Below are positions 18,320 through 27,925 of a stretch of 64,000 bases of DNA, in pieces. Under the pieces are notes generated by a model. The model was not told the origin of the DNA, did no database searches, and worked only from the letters and a program-made list of their open reading frames with translations. The position numbers were made by a program, and so were the translations under genes. Where the stretch lies: the NCBI RefSeq assembly GCF_003752155.1, contig NZ_RJVG01000001.1:124001-188000 (forward strand), in the 5' to 3' direction. Positions within the stretch are counted from its first letter, which is position 1; every line of letters begins with the position of its first letter. The stretch comes from Mobilisporobacter senegalensis (lineage in GTDB: Bacteria > Bacillota > Clostridia > Lachnospirales > Lachnospiraceae).

Positions 18320-18511
18320 ATGGGGCTGTTGCAAAAATATAAGAATCTTTATATATAAGAAGAAACTTTATATTTCGTAGATAATTTGTGCGATGTATGT
18401 GCGAAAAGCGGCAAGATAGAGAATGCCGCTGCCTTTCGCGCGATGGAGCACAAATTTCGAGAAATATAAAGTTCTTCTAAGTTCAAAAACTGTATTTTGC
18501 AACAGTCCCAT
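18320..18511. repeat. 192-bp layered palindrome D1
   Basis: Three nested stems are visible. The outer is ATGGGGCTGTTGCAAAA (18320-18336) against TTTTGCAACAGTCCCAT (18495-18511). The middle is AGAAGAAACTTTATATTTC (18358-18376) against its complement at 18461-18478, continuing into AATTTGTGC/GCACAAATT. The inner is GCGAAAAGCGGCA (18401-18413) against TGCCGCTGCCTTTCGC (18424-18439). It abuts the 3' end of pheT. It may act as its terminator or be a small non-autonomous mobile element. No clear target duplication was seen. Confidence 0.75.
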
Positions 18512-18515
18512 TTTA

Positions 18516-20954
18516 CTATTGTCTTAATTCAATTTCAAGTTTTTGCAGACCATTTAAGATCTTGGCCATAACTGCATTTACATCTTTATCTTCTAAAGTC
18601 CTGTCTTTTGCCCTAAAGCTTATGGAATAAGCAACTGACTTATACCCTTCCTTAATTTGGGCACCTTCATAGATATCAAATAATTTATAGCTTTCTAATA
18701 AGTTGCCGCCATTCTTACGAATGATTTCTTCCACTTCTCCTACCAGGATTTCTTTTTTCATGACCATACTGATATCACGGCTGACTGCCGGATATTTTGC
18801 AATTCCTGTATATTTTGTATCAAAGCTTGCTCTGCTTACCAGTTCAGGCATGTCAAGAACTGCAATATATGCTTTTTCACCAATATCATAATTGTCCAGA
18901 ACTTCCGGGTGTACTTCTCCCATATATCCGATCACAACATTATCATAGATTATATTGGCCTGTCGTCCTGGATGAAGGAAAGGTTTTCCTGCTTTTGGAT
19001 CATATAAAGTAATCTTTTTCATACCGATTTTTTCAAGAATTTCTTCAATTACTCCTTTTAAACTGAAGAAGTCTCCTTCTCCATACATTCCAAGGGTTAA
19101 TTCTGTCCTCTCCTCTGGAAGTTCGGTTACCGGAAGTATTTTTGGCAGATATATATTGCCTATTTCATATAGACGGACATCTTTATTCCTTCTATTATAA
19201 TTGGTAGAGAGAGAAGTAAGCATCCCATTTAGCGGAATTGTTCTCATAATACTGTAATCTTCTCCAAGAGGATTAGAGATTACAACATTTTGACGAAGTT
19301 TATCATCTTTAGATATTAATAATTTATCATATACCTTAGGACTTTCAAAAGAATATGTCATCCCTTCATTAAAGCCAAATTGCTCCGCAACACTTCTTGC
19401 AATATTTTCAATTCTAAGCTTAAAGGAGAGCTTTCCGGTGGTCGCTTCTCCACAAGGTAATGTAGTTGGTATCTTATCATATCCATAAAAACGAGCCACT
19501 TCTTCTGCAATATCTGCACTGCATTCAAGATCCTGTCTCCAGGTAGGTACTACGATTTCCTGTGTCTCTTCATCAAATTCTAAATCAACACTTTTAAGGT
19601 ATCCTAATTGTGTATCTTTATCAATATCTGTCCCTAATAATTTATTAATCTGATCCGGCTCAAAAGGAATACGCTTTGGCTGTCTCACATTATCATAGAT
19701 ATCTACACATCCGCCCACTACTTCCCCTGCACCAAGCTCAACAATTAGCTGACAAGCTCTGTTAATTGCTTCCATTGCATTATTAGGATCAAGTCCTTTT
19801 TCAAATTTACCAGATGCATCTGTTCTAAGTCCAATTTTTTTCGAAGATAAACGAATATTGGTTCCATCAAAACAAGCAGCCTCGAAAAGCAATGTTTTTG
19901 CATCCTCTGTGATCTTTGAATTTTCTCCACCCATAATACCGGCGATACCTATTGGTTTCTCATCATCACAGATTACTAAGATAGAAGAATCTAATTTACG
20001 TTCCACTCCATCTAATGTTTGGAATTCTTCATTATCTTTAGCGCGACGTACAATGATCTTCTTTCCTTCTATTAAATCCAGATCATAAGCATGCATTGGC
20101 TGAGCATATTCTTCCATAACATAATTGGTAATATCCACAATGTTATTAATTGGGCGAATTCCGCTTGCTGCAAGTCGTCTTTGCATCCATAGTGGAGAAG
20201 GTCCGATATTAATATTCTTCACTACCCTGGCAATATAGCGAGGACATAAATCTTTATCTTCTACCACTACGCTAATATAATCTTTTGCCTGTTCATCGTT
20301 TTCTTTTACCGTTACTACCGGAGGAATGAATTTCTTTCTAAAGGTGGCTGCCGCTTCTCTTGCCAGGCCGATAACGCTGAAACAATCAACACGATTCGAT
20401 GTGATTTCATATTCTATTGTTACATCCTTTAAGCCAAGAGCTTCTATTGCACTTGAGCCAATTTCGATTCCGTCATATTCTTTATTATCACTAAAAATAT
20501 AGATTCCATTTTCAGGCGCATCCGGGTACATTTCTTTTGTGGAACCAAGTTCTTCTATGGAACACATCATTCCACAAGATTCTACTCCACGAAGTTTTCC
20601 TTTTTTAATCTTAATTCCACCTGGTGTTTTTTCTCCATCATGTCCACCGGCCACACGTCCACCGTCAAGAACTACCGGAATAATGTCTCCTTCTTTTACA
20701 TTAGGTGCACCTGTTACAATTTGAACAGTTTCCCCATCTTTTGTAATCTGTACCTGGCAGACAATTAATTTATCTGCATCAGGGTGTTTTTCTATTTTTA
20801 ATATTTTTCCTACGATTATTTTATCTAAATCTGCATCCAGTTTTTCATATCCTTCTACTTTTGAGCCTGATAAAGTCATAGCATCCGTATATTCCTGGGC
20901 TGTTACATCTAAATCAGGGACATATGCTTTAATCCATGATAATGGTGTATTCAT
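18516..20954 (-). CDS. pheT: Phenylalanyl-tRNA synthetase beta subunit
   Basis: An 812-residue subunit of the heterotetrameric PheRS, which charges tRNA-Phe. Domains in order: an N-terminal EMAP-like tRNA-binding OB fold (about 40-150), B3/B4 editing (about 210-385), B5 (about 400-475), the catalytic-core-like region, and the C-terminal anticodon-binding FDX-ACB domain (about 718-811, starting YTGIAKYPAVSRDISMV). Length matches the bacterial family. It starts 15 bases after the pheS stop and is co-transcribed under the same T-box. Confidence 0.97.
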   Translation of the reverse strand: MNTPLSWIKAYVPDLDVTAQEYTDAMTLSGSKVEGYEKLDADLDKIIVGKILKIEKHPDADKLIVCQVQITKDGETVQIVTGAPNVKEGDIIPVVLDGGRVAGGHDGEKTPGGIKIKKGKLRGVESCGMMCSIEELGSTKEMYPDAPENGIYIFSDNKEYDGIEIGSSAIEALGLKDVTIEYEITSNRVDCFSVIGLAREAAATFRKKFIPPVVTVKENDEQAKDYISVVVEDKDLCPRYIARVVKNINIGPSPLWMQRRLAASGIRPINNIVDITNYVMEEYAQPMHAYDLDLIEGKKIIVRRAKDNEEFQTLDGVERKLDSSILVICDDEKPIGIAGIMGGENSKITEDAKTLLFEAACFDGTNIRLSSKKIGLRTDASGKFEKGLDPNNAMEAINRACQLIVELGAGEVVGGCVDIYDNVRQPKRIPFEPDQINKLLGTDIDKDTQLGYLKSVDLEFDEETQEIVVPTWRQDLECSADIAEEVARFYGYDKIPTTLPCGEATTGKLSFKLRIENIARSVAEQFGFNEGMTYSFESPKVYDKLLISKDDKLRQNVVISNPLGEDYSIMRTIPLNGMLTSLSTNYNRRNKDVRLYEIGNIYLPKILPVTELPEERTELTLGMYGEGDFFSLKGVIEEILEKIGMKKITLYDPKAGKPFLHPGRQANIIYDNVVIGYMGEVHPEVLDNYDIGEKAYIAVLDMPELVSRASFDTKYTGIAKYPAVSRDISMVMKKEILVGEVEEIIRKNGGNLLESYKLFDIYEGAQIKEGYKSVAYSISFRAKDRTLEDKDVNAVMAKILNGLQKLEIELRQ

Positions 20955-20969
20955 ATCTTTCTCCTCCTC

Positions 20970-21989
20970 CTAGAACTGTTTCAAGAAACGAGTATCATTC
21001 TCATATAATAGTCTCATATCATCAATTTCATATTTTAATAATGCAATTCTTTCAAGACCCATACCAAATGCAAAGCCTGAGTAGACCTTTGGATCGATTC
21101 CACTCATTTCCAGGACTTTCGGATGAACCATACCACATCCCAAAATTTCAATCCATCCTGAGCCTTTACAGAAACGGCAGCCATCTCCGCCGCATTTAAA
21201 ACAGGTTACATCAACTTCCGCACTTGGTTCTGTAAATGGAAAATGATGGGGTCTGAATTTCACTTTTGTGTTTTCTCCAAACAGCTGTTTCGCGAATTCT
21301 GCTAATGTTCCTTTTAAATCTGAAAATGTAATATTCTTATCGATTACAAGACCTTCAATCTGATGGAAAGATGGAGAATGAGTTGCATCTACTTCATCAG
21401 AACGAAATACCCGGCCAGGTGCGATCATTCTGATAGGAAGATGACCCTGTTCCATCACACGGACCTGAACTGGCGAAGTCTGAGTCCTAAGAAGAATATT
21501 ACTGTTTACATAGAATGTATCCTGCTCATCTTTCGCTGGATGGTTTGCAGGAATATTAAGGGCCTCAAAATTATAATAATCATATTCTACTTCTGGTCCT
21601 TCTACCACTTCATATCCCATGCCAATGAAGATTCTCTCCACTTCATCAAGAGCTATTGTATTTGGATGACGATGTCCAACCATAGGTTTTTTTGCAGGTA
21701 ATGTAACATCAATCGTCTCCCTTTTAATTTGTTCTTCTCTTGCTTTTTTCCCAAGGGCATTTTTCTTTTCTTCCAGCTTTTCTTCAATAGCAGCCCTGGC
21801 ATCATTTACTAATTGGCCTACTACTGGTCTATCTTCCGGAGCCACATCCTTCATAGATTTTAATACGGAAGTCAATTCTCCCTTCTTACCAAGGAACGCA
21901 ACTTTAATGTCATTTAATTGTTCAAGATTCTCTGCACCATTAATTTGAGCAAGAGCTTCTTCCATAATGGACTGTAATTTTTCTTTCAT
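20970..21989 (-). CDS. pheS: Phenylalanyl-tRNA synthetase alpha subunit
   Basis: A 339-residue catalytic subunit of PheRS. An N-terminal coiled coil (about 1-85) precedes the class II core, with motif 2 in FRSDEVDATHSPSFHQIEG and motif 3 in FAFGMGLERIALLKY. The bacterial insertion with cysteines, CFKCGGDGCRFCKGSGW, is present. The start is supported by AAAGGAGAT upstream. It is the first gene of pheST, preceded by the composite hairpin A2 and then a T-box leader. Confidence 0.97.
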   Translation of the reverse strand: MKEKLQSIMEEALAQINGAENLEQLNDIKVAFLGKKGELTSVLKSMKDVAPEDRPVVGQLVNDARAAIEEKLEEKKNALGKKAREEQIKRETIDVTLPAKKPMVGHRHPNTIALDEVERIFIGMGYEVVEGPEVEYDYYNFEALNIPANHPAKDEQDTFYVNSNILLRTQTSPVQVRVMEQGHLPIRMIAPGRVFRSDEVDATHSPSFHQIEGLVIDKNITFSDLKGTLAEFAKQLFGENTKVKFRPHHFPFTEPSAEVDVTCFKCGGDGCRFCKGSGWIEILGCGMVHPKVLEMSGIDPKVYSGFAFGMGLERIALLKYEIDDMRLLYENDTRFLKQF

Positions 21990-22016
21990 TATAATCTCCT
22001 TTCTGATTACGGGGTT

Positions 22017-22150
22017 AATGAGCCGGGCAGACCTTAGAAAAACTTCGTTTTTCTAAGGTTCGTGGGCAGTCGCCCACTATCAGAATAATCAAATTCGAAC
22101 TTTCATGTAAACATGAAGTTCGATTTGATTATTCTGCTGCTCGGCTCGTT
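22017..22150. repeat. Composite hairpin element A2 inside the pheS leader
   Basis: The outer stem is AATGAGCCGGGCAG (22017-22030) with CTGCTCGGCTCGTT (22137-22150), 12 of 14 matched. One arm is a perfect 12-bp hairpin (22032-22043 with 22047-22058). The core GTGGGCAGTCGCCCAC (22062-22077) is itself a hairpin. The other arm is a long stem (22081-22136) with CATGT..ACATG at its tip. It lies between the T-box terminator (22169-22195) and the pheS start (21989), so it is present in the mRNA. Confidence 0.9.
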
Positions 22151-22167
22151 GCCATCACGAAAAAAAA

Positions 22168-22448
22168 GACTCCGTCCCTAAAAAAGGGACGGAGTTAATA
22201 TTCCGCGGTACCACCCAAATTCCCATGTTTTGAACATGAGCACTTTAAGCTATACGTAACGTGTATAATCGTCATCTCTTACTATTCCATTGAAATTAGG
22301 AGATGCAGCTCCAGTGGGAAATTCAATAATTAACTGAACTTGAAGAAGCTTACAGCCAATGACTTCTTCTCTCTGTTAGAAGTTAATTCTCTACTTACAC
22401 TTTCTAAGCCTTTATCTGATCACTACCAGATATATGTTGTTAAATCTA
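22168..22448 (-). promoter_or_regulatory. T-box leader (phenylalanine) of pheST
   Basis: Read leftward, the leader shows the stem I features AGTAGAGAA and GGCTGTAAGCTTCTTC. A phenylalanine specifier TTC (complement of 22318-22320) follows just before CCCACTGGAGCTGC. The conserved antiterminator sequence TGGTACCGCGG is at 22203-22213. It ends in an intrinsic terminator with arms at 22169-22178 and 22186-22195 followed by a T run. Uncharged tRNA-Phe should stabilise the antiterminator and let transcription reach pheS. Confidence 0.93.
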
Positions 22449-22454
22449 TGTTTT

Positions 22455-22482
22455 ATTCTAACATAATTTAAATATGTGTCAA
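22455..22482 (-). promoter_or_regulatory. Promoter of the pheST T-box transcript
   Basis: TTGACA (22477-22482) and TAGAAT (22455-22460) lie on the minus strand with a 16-base spacer. The expected start near 22448 fits the 5' end of the T-box. Confidence 0.8.
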
Positions 22483-22493
22483 GTTTATTTTTG

Positions 22494-22530
22494 TTACAGT
22501 TCAGCGAAATCGAGCTTATGGCTCAACTGC
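22494..22530. repeat. Imperfect hairpin element C2
   Basis: TACAGTTCAGC faces GCTCAACTGCAGC around AAATCGAGCTTATG as an imperfect hairpin just past the stop of the leftward yihY-like gene. Its complement contains ATAAGCTCGATTTCGCT, nearly identical to the left part of the element near 59.8 kb. It may terminate transcription ahead of the pheST promoter. Confidence 0.6.
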
Positions 22531-22533
22531 AGC

Positions 22534-23373
22534 TTATTTGATATAGATATCATTCAATTCCTTCTTTTTAGACAGTACTACGTTGAATTCAGCCCCAACA
22601 AATAAAATGTACATGCAAAAATATAACCAAAGCATTAAAAGTACAATTGCTGTAAGACTTCCATACATATTGGAATAGTTACCCATGTGGTCAATATAAT
22701 AAGAATACATATAGGAGAAACCCATCCAACCCACTGCTGCCAGTAATGCCCCTGGAACTTCCCGCCAGACGCCTGATTTCCTGTCAGGTACAGACACATA
22801 TAGGATTGTAAAAAAGATTGCTAATACACATAGGCCGACAATGGTACGAAGACTGATAATAAGTAATGCCAGGTCATTCAGTACAGGAAATCTTGTTGAT
22901 ATCTCAATATATATCCTATTACCAAAAACCAGAAATCCAAGGCTTACAATAAGCATCAGAGCAAAAACAAAAGTATAGATTGTTGCAATAATCCGAAGCT
23001 TAAAATAGTTTCTGCTTTCATCAATATCATAAATAGAATTTAATCCTCTTACTATGGCTAAAAAAGCTCTTGAAGCAGACCATAGTGTTGTAAGTGCAGT
23101 TACTGAGATTATAGTTCCAGAAGTCTTATCATATATCTCATCAATAATAGATATTACATAAGCATCAAATGCTCCCGGTATAATATCGGTGAATGTTCTC
23201 ATTAATGTACTCTCAGTATATACAGATTGAATCATTGTTAACAAAAACATAACAAAAGGAAAGAATGATATAATGATAAAGAAAGCTGCCTGCGCAGAAA
23301 AAGCTGTTATGAAATCCTCTTTCATTTTTCGAAGCATCGATTTTATAAAATTAACAATCGTTTGTATCGTCAT
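22534..23373 (-). CDS. YihY/BrkB family membrane protein
   Basis: 279 residues with six membrane helices. The family pattern is AFSAQAAFFIIISFFPFVMF near the N terminus, TALTTLWSASRAFLAIVRGL in the middle, and MYGSLTAIVLLMLWLYFCMY near the C terminus. The family was once called ribonuclease BN, but it is an integral membrane family of uncertain function. ATG 23373 is preferred because AGAAGGGG lies just upstream. An in-frame ATG 36 bases earlier has no ribosome binding site. Confidence 0.85.
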   Translation of the reverse strand: MTIQTIVNFIKSMLRKMKEDFITAFSAQAAFFIIISFFPFVMFLLTMIQSVYTESTLMRTFTDIIPGAFDAYVISIIDEIYDKTSGTIISVTALTTLWSASRAFLAIVRGLNSIYDIDESRNYFKLRIIATIYTFVFALMLIVSLGFLVFGNRIYIEISTRFPVLNDLALLIISLRTIVGLCVLAIFFTILYVSVPDRKSGVWREVPGALLAAVGWMGFSYMYSYYIDHMGNYSNMYGSLTAIVLLMLWLYFCMYILFVGAEFNVVLSKKKELNDIYIK

Positions 23374-23480
23374 CTTTTTTACCCCTTCTCTAAAATTACC
23401 ATTTATCATAATATATGTTAATACTTAATTCTAATACTCTTATTTAAGTTTAATACATTTATTAAAAATTTATACTATAA

Positions 23481-23545
23481 AAAGCTGCTGCAAAACATAT
23501 GGAGTTCTCTTGTGCAAAGAAGAAACTTTGTTTTGCAGCAGCTTT
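23481..23545. repeat. Perfect 16-bp hairpin D2 (terminator-like)
   Basis: AAAGCTGCTGCAAAAC (23481-23496) pairs perfectly with 23530-23545 around a 33-base loop. The loop contains GAAGAAACTTT, also found in D1, and GCTGCTGCAAAA resembles the outer arm of D1. It lies 8 bases after the stop of the leftward SpoIID-like gene and probably terminates it. Confidence 0.75.
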
Positions 23546-23552
23546 ATTCAAT

Positions 23553-25424
23553 TTATTTCACTTCTCCATTCATTACGATATCAATACCCGGATAATAATG
23601 TTTTAAAATTTCTTCATAACTCTTACCAAGTTCTGCCATTGCTTTCACACCATTTTGACTCATACCGACACCGTGACCATATCCCCCACCTGTGAAAGTT
23701 ATACTCTTAAGTTTTCCTCCTTCTTTGTTATGATCAACGACCACAAACGCACTGGGGAGCATACTCAGATTATCAACTACACTTTTATCCTGACGGATGA
23801 CTTTACTGTAAAGAGGTGCCAGTATAGTTCGAATATTATATTCTGTCATGACTTTGATAGTATTTTTACTGCCTTTTATTGTCATTTCGGTTGCAATTCC
23901 ACCGGTAGCTCTTTTACTTATCGTTATATTTTCAACATTTCCAACCGTATCAATAGGTACACTTGAGTACGTGTTATCCTTTTGAAGTGTTTTTATCAGT
24001 GCTGGATTGGCATTATATCTGCCTGCCAGATTTTTATCAATAACTTTCTTCAAATCTCCTGCATCAATTGTCACTTTCCAACGATACCATGCAAAATCAC
24101 TATCATATGTTTTTATATCACTTTTCTTAATAAAGTTTCTAAAATTACTTTCTTTGGTAAGATCAAGTTCTTCATCCACTTCGATCGCTTCGTTATTTAC
24201 AGCTTCTACAGCCTTTTTATCTTCAACAGCCTGTAAGCTTCCTACCAAATAAGGAATCGTATTTTCACTCATCCACACATCCTTCGCACTGGATGTATGT
24301 CCACTGGATGTAGAGAAATAATAGGCTGAAATTATATTCCCTTTATATTCCATAATGAGACCTCTGGTCTCATCTACAGCTTTTACCGTTACCTCATTCT
24401 CACCGATATTATTGTATACCTGGTAAGAAACACTGTCATCTACATGAGCACCATACGTGTGATAGGCATTATTGGACAGTTGTGTATATGCATAACTTCT
24501 TGCACAGATAGCCTGCACTTCAAGGGCTTCTAAACCATAAGAGGATGGCATTTCACTTGGAACTACACTGTAAAGGTACTCTTCAATGGTTAATTCATTA
24601 ATAATGGTAAGTCCTTCTTTGTTCTTGCCAATTTCAATTTTCCCTCTATATTTGGGTATTCCTGAAGATCTTGTTAAAGATAGGACCTCTATTTTAGCAT
24701 CTTTTGATTTTGGTTCAATTCTGATTCTTCCTTCTGATAATAATTTATTATTTGGTTTTACATTGATTTTATGACCAGCTTTGTATTCCTTCTTCTTATC
24801 TCCGTAGTATAGAACATAATCGCTGTCAGAGGTAAGCCTTACTGAATTATGAAAAATGTCTCCCGTATCATTATTTTTTAAAACTACCCTGATATTCTTC
24901 GGTTTTGCTTCTTCTTTAATAATAGCCGCACATATGGTCCCATCTGAAAAAATGAAATCTGTGGAACTGTAACCAATCAAGATCCCCGAAGACATTTCCA
25001 TCATAATATCATCATATATCTTATATATCTTAAAATCTTTATCTGTGTCTATCTTTCCTAAATCTTCAATTTCTATATACTCATCTGTATAAGCCAGAAC
25101 CTTTCCATTCATTTTATCAGGCTTTATTGTTATCTTTATTACTTCTTTATCTTTAACAACAATATCGCCAATCACATTACCTATATCTTCAGATAATGGA
25201 TACTGGGATGTATATTTTTGTTTTTTCCCTTCTACAAATGCTTCAATTATATTACCATCATTTCCAATGATCCAAACATTGGAATAAGTCACCTCTTCAT
25301 GAACCTCTGCAGGTTCTCTATCTATTATATTATCCAATAACTCATGGTCGTTCATCAAATCAATCGCTAATATTATTATAATTATGATTATTCCGATTAG
25401 AATTAGCATTAGTTTCTTTTTCAT
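23553..25424 (-). CDS. SpoIID/LytB domain protein with N-terminal membrane anchor
   Basis: About 623 residues. One N-terminal membrane helix (residues 3-25) precedes an extracytoplasmic beta-rich region (about 40-260). The SpoIID domain follows from about 270 to the end. Its motifs are VVPSEMPSSYGLEALEVQAI (with the glutamate that is catalytic in SpoIID), YYFSTSSGHTSSAKDVW and GGYGHGVGMSQNGVKAMAE. SpoIID family members are peptidoglycan lytic transglycosylases. This one is much longer than classical SpoIID and has no neighbouring spoIIIE or spoIIQ, so it may act in vegetative wall remodelling. ATG 25424 has AGGGGGAAA upstream. A longer in-frame start is less likely. Confidence 0.85.
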   Translation of the reverse strand: MKKKLMLILIGIIIIIIILAIDLMNDHELLDNIIDREPAEVHEEVTYSNVWIIGNDGNIIEAFVEGKKQKYTSQYPLSEDIGNVIGDIVVKDKEVIKITIKPDKMNGKVLAYTDEYIEIEDLGKIDTDKDFKIYKIYDDIMMEMSSGILIGYSSTDFIFSDGTICAAIIKEEAKPKNIRVVLKNNDTGDIFHNSVRLTSDSDYVLYYGDKKKEYKAGHKINVKPNNKLLSEGRIRIEPKSKDAKIEVLSLTRSSGIPKYRGKIEIGKNKEGLTIINELTIEEYLYSVVPSEMPSSYGLEALEVQAICARSYAYTQLSNNAYHTYGAHVDDSVSYQVYNNIGENEVTVKAVDETRGLIMEYKGNIISAYYFSTSSGHTSSAKDVWMSENTIPYLVGSLQAVEDKKAVEAVNNEAIEVDEELDLTKESNFRNFIKKSDIKTYDSDFAWYRWKVTIDAGDLKKVIDKNLAGRYNANPALIKTLQKDNTYSSVPIDTVGNVENITISKRATGGIATEMTIKGSKNTIKVMTEYNIRTILAPLYSKVIRQDKSVVDNLSMLPSAFVVVDHNKEGGKLKSITFTGGGYGHGVGMSQNGVKAMAELGKSYEEILKHYYPGIDIVMNGEVK

Positions 25425-25608
25425 TATTTCCCCCTGTATCTGGTGGTTCCTGTATACACACAATATTTATAATACCACACCTATTTCAATTACGAAATAC
25501 TGAATTACTCCATATGCTAATATATTATGTACAACCTTATTTTATTACTCCTAATAAAATATAGAATCGAAATGAATCAATATTATTCCATTTATCGCCA
25601 TAAATCCA

Positions 25609-27045
25609 TTATTTTTTCCTTCTCCTTATTGTCACTATTACTCCTGTAATTAATATAACAAAAGGTATCACAATCAAGACCAACCCACTATAGAAATTAA
25701 CCGCCGCTGCATTCAGAGATAGAAAAGTTGGTTCCAGGCTTCTTGAAGGGATAGACAGACCGGCTTTTGCCCCAGTAATCCATTTAATGCTGTTTAGAAA
25801 TATATCTGTATTCCCAAGTGAGGTAAGTCTTACCATACTGTCATCAATAAGATATTGGGATGAAAATACAGCAAGTTTTGTCTCGCTATCATTCTTAGAA
25901 TCTATAATCGCTATCCCAAGTGAAAATGGTCCCCTGATATCTGCTTCTTCTTTTGTATAAGTAGAAGAATTCACATCCACCTTTGAGTAGGAAGCATCTG
26001 TACTATCTAGCAGTGATTCTGCTGCAATGGATTCCTCTAAGGATTTTGATATTTTTAACCCTTTTCCTACCGGTACTACAACCGGCATATTTTTACCTAT
26101 GATTTCAGCGGTAATATCATGGTGATTTATATTAGGAATGAGATATGTGGGAGTTCCTGACATAAAATGACTATTATCTCCTTCAACCACAATACCTTCT
26201 TCCATGGTCACTCCATAAGCTGATAAAATTTTTTCAAAATTAGGCATAATTTCAGTAGAATAAGAAGTTAGTATAATAGCATCTCCACCTTGCATTAAAT
26301 ACTCACGAATCATGGAGGTTTCTTCTTTTGTAAAATCATGCTGCGGGCCATTAATCAGCAGTATATCACAATCTTCTGGAATCACTTCCCCAGTCAATGT
26401 GTTCAGTTTTTCTGTATTTATATTCTCTTTTGCCAGGGAAATGGCAAGAGATGTTGATATTTCTAATTCACCATGTCCTTCTACCTGATACATAACCGGT
26501 AAATCCTTCGTAGTTACATACTCAATAGCAGATGTAATCTGCCCTTCCACATCGATACCTGTTGTTTGCTCCGTATAGGTATTGTAATCAATTTCCGTAA
26601 CAAGCATGTCGTTATAATTGACTACTTTATTTCTTCCATTAGTAGAATTTACAACAAGAACACTATTGGCAGCCACCTCATCATCTGAATATTTTGAAGC
26701 AAATTGGGGGTAAAGGACCGGATCTTTCATCTCAACTTCAATATTTTTTACAATTCCATCATATTGATCTACAATTTGTTTTACTATAATATCCTGGCTG
26801 TCCTCTCCTGCCATGTAATATAATTTAATTTCATCGGATATATCTTTTATCATATTTTTTGTTTGACTTGTTAGTGAATATTTATCATCCTTACTTAAAT
26901 CTATCTTTAAATTCAATTGATTTGAAATTATATTTACAAATACTATAACAGCAATTACAAAGACACTGATCCCTGCACTATATGCTCCACTTTTAAATTT
27001 CTTATTTATAAACGACTGTTTTATACGTTGAAATAATTTATTCAA
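25609..27045 (-). CDS. GldG-like ABC transporter auxiliary protein
   Basis: 478 residues. An N-terminal membrane helix (about 22-44) is followed by the extracytoplasmic ABC_transp_aux domain: KIDLSKDDKYSLTSQTKNMI, VDVEGQITSAIEYVT-type and LLINGPQHDFTKEE segments. A C-terminal helix (about 448-472) ends in RRRKK. It belongs to the GldG/DUF4350 group that works with GldA-like ATPases and GldF-like permeases. The start is TTG at 27045, strongly supported by AAAGGAGGT 7 bases upstream. It follows the permease gene by 16 bases in one leftward operon. The substrate is unknown. Confidence 0.82.
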   Translation of the reverse strand: MNKLFQRIKQSFINKKFKSGAYSAGISVFVIAVIVFVNIISNQLNLKIDLSKDDKYSLTSQTKNMIKDISDEIKLYYMAGEDSQDIIVKQIVDQYDGIVKNIEVEMKDPVLYPQFASKYSDDEVAANSVLVVNSTNGRNKVVNYNDMLVTEIDYNTYTEQTTGIDVEGQITSAIEYVTTKDLPVMYQVEGHGELEISTSLAISLAKENINTEKLNTLTGEVIPEDCDILLINGPQHDFTKEETSMIREYLMQGGDAIILTSYSTEIMPNFEKILSAYGVTMEEGIVVEGDNSHFMSGTPTYLIPNINHHDITAEIIGKNMPVVVPVGKGLKISKSLEESIAAESLLDSTDASYSKVDVNSSTYTKEEADIRGPFSLGIAIIDSKNDSETKLAVFSSQYLIDDSMVRLTSLGNTDIFLNSIKWITGAKAGLSIPSRSLEPTFLSLNAAAVNFYSGLVLIVIPFVILITGVIVTIRRRKK

Positions 27046-27061
27046 GATACTACCTCCTTTC

Positions 27062-27925
27062 CTAGCTCCATCTTCTCTTTTTCAGGGATTGTATTGTTAA
27101 AAAAACAAACAAAAATGTAACACTCACGTAGTAAACAACTGCTGAAAGATCTAATATCCCCATGGTAAAACGATCAAAGTGATTTACCATAGAAAAACTG
27201 TTCAAAAGTTTTGATACCGCCCCATCCAGCAGAAATGATTTCTTAAAATAAATAAATATAAGAATTACTTCACTTATCAGACCCACACTAATTGTTACTG
27301 TCAAATTATGCATCATGTGATATGCAATCCAACAAATGATAAGGATAAATAGAGTAAAAATTATAACTGCAGATTTATGATCCGCTGGGAGGAGCGTCGA
27401 CAATCCTGAAATTAAATAAGTTATCAACATCACAATGAATCCAATGACTGCTGCTACCATCTGGCTTTCCGTCAATGCAGATATAAATAATCCAATTGCC
27501 AGATAAGTCGCTCCCATTAAGACAAATCCTAAAATCCCATTATAGGCAAGTTTCAGATCTACTTCTCCAAATCCAGTTAATATAAGTGGATAAAAAGAGG
27601 CTATTGCCATTGTACCCAGGAAAACCATTAGCACTGCTAAATATTTACCCAGAATTATCTTCTCAATAGATAAAGGAGAGGTCAGCAATAATTGATCTGT
27701 TTTTTGTTTCTTCTCCTCAGCTAAGATCCTCATAGTTAAAATAGGTATCAGAATAATAAATGCAAAAGATGAGGATTGGAGTGTATACTCAAAATTAGAA
27801 GTCCCATAGGATAAATTATAAACGATGAAATAAATTCCTATAATAACAAGAAAAAAGGCCATGAAAATATATCCTGTCATTGATTTAAAATAGGAATTTA
27901 ATTCTTTTTTTAAGACAGCTATCAT
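27062..27925 (-). CDS. GldF-like ABC-2 permease
   Basis: 287 residues with six membrane helices. The N terminus MIAVLKKELNSYFKSMTGYI is typical of ABC-2 permeases of the Gld/Nos type. The cytoplasmic MRILAEEKKQKTDQLLLTSP block, common to this family, follows helix 2. The start overlaps the ATPase stop by 4 bases (ATGA). It acts with the ATPase upstream and the GldG-like protein downstream. Confidence 0.87.
   Translation of the reverse strand: MIAVLKKELNSYFKSMTGYIFMAFFLVIIGIYFIVYNLSYGTSNFEYTLQSSSFAFIILIPILTMRILAEEKKQKTDQLLLTSPLSIEKIILGKYLAVLMVFLGTMAIASFYPLILTGFGEVDLKLAYNGILGFVLMGATYLAIGLFISALTESQMVAAVIGFIVMLITYLISGLSTLLPADHKSAVIIFTLFILIICWIAYHMMHNLTVTISVGLISEVILIFIYFKKSFLLDGAVSKLLNSFSMVNHFDRFTMGILDLSAVVYYVSVTFLFVFLTIQSLKKRRWS

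Noticed and set aside
18320-18511. D1 as a complete insertion sequence
   Set aside because: It has no transposase frame and no visible target duplication, so only a non-autonomous element is possible.
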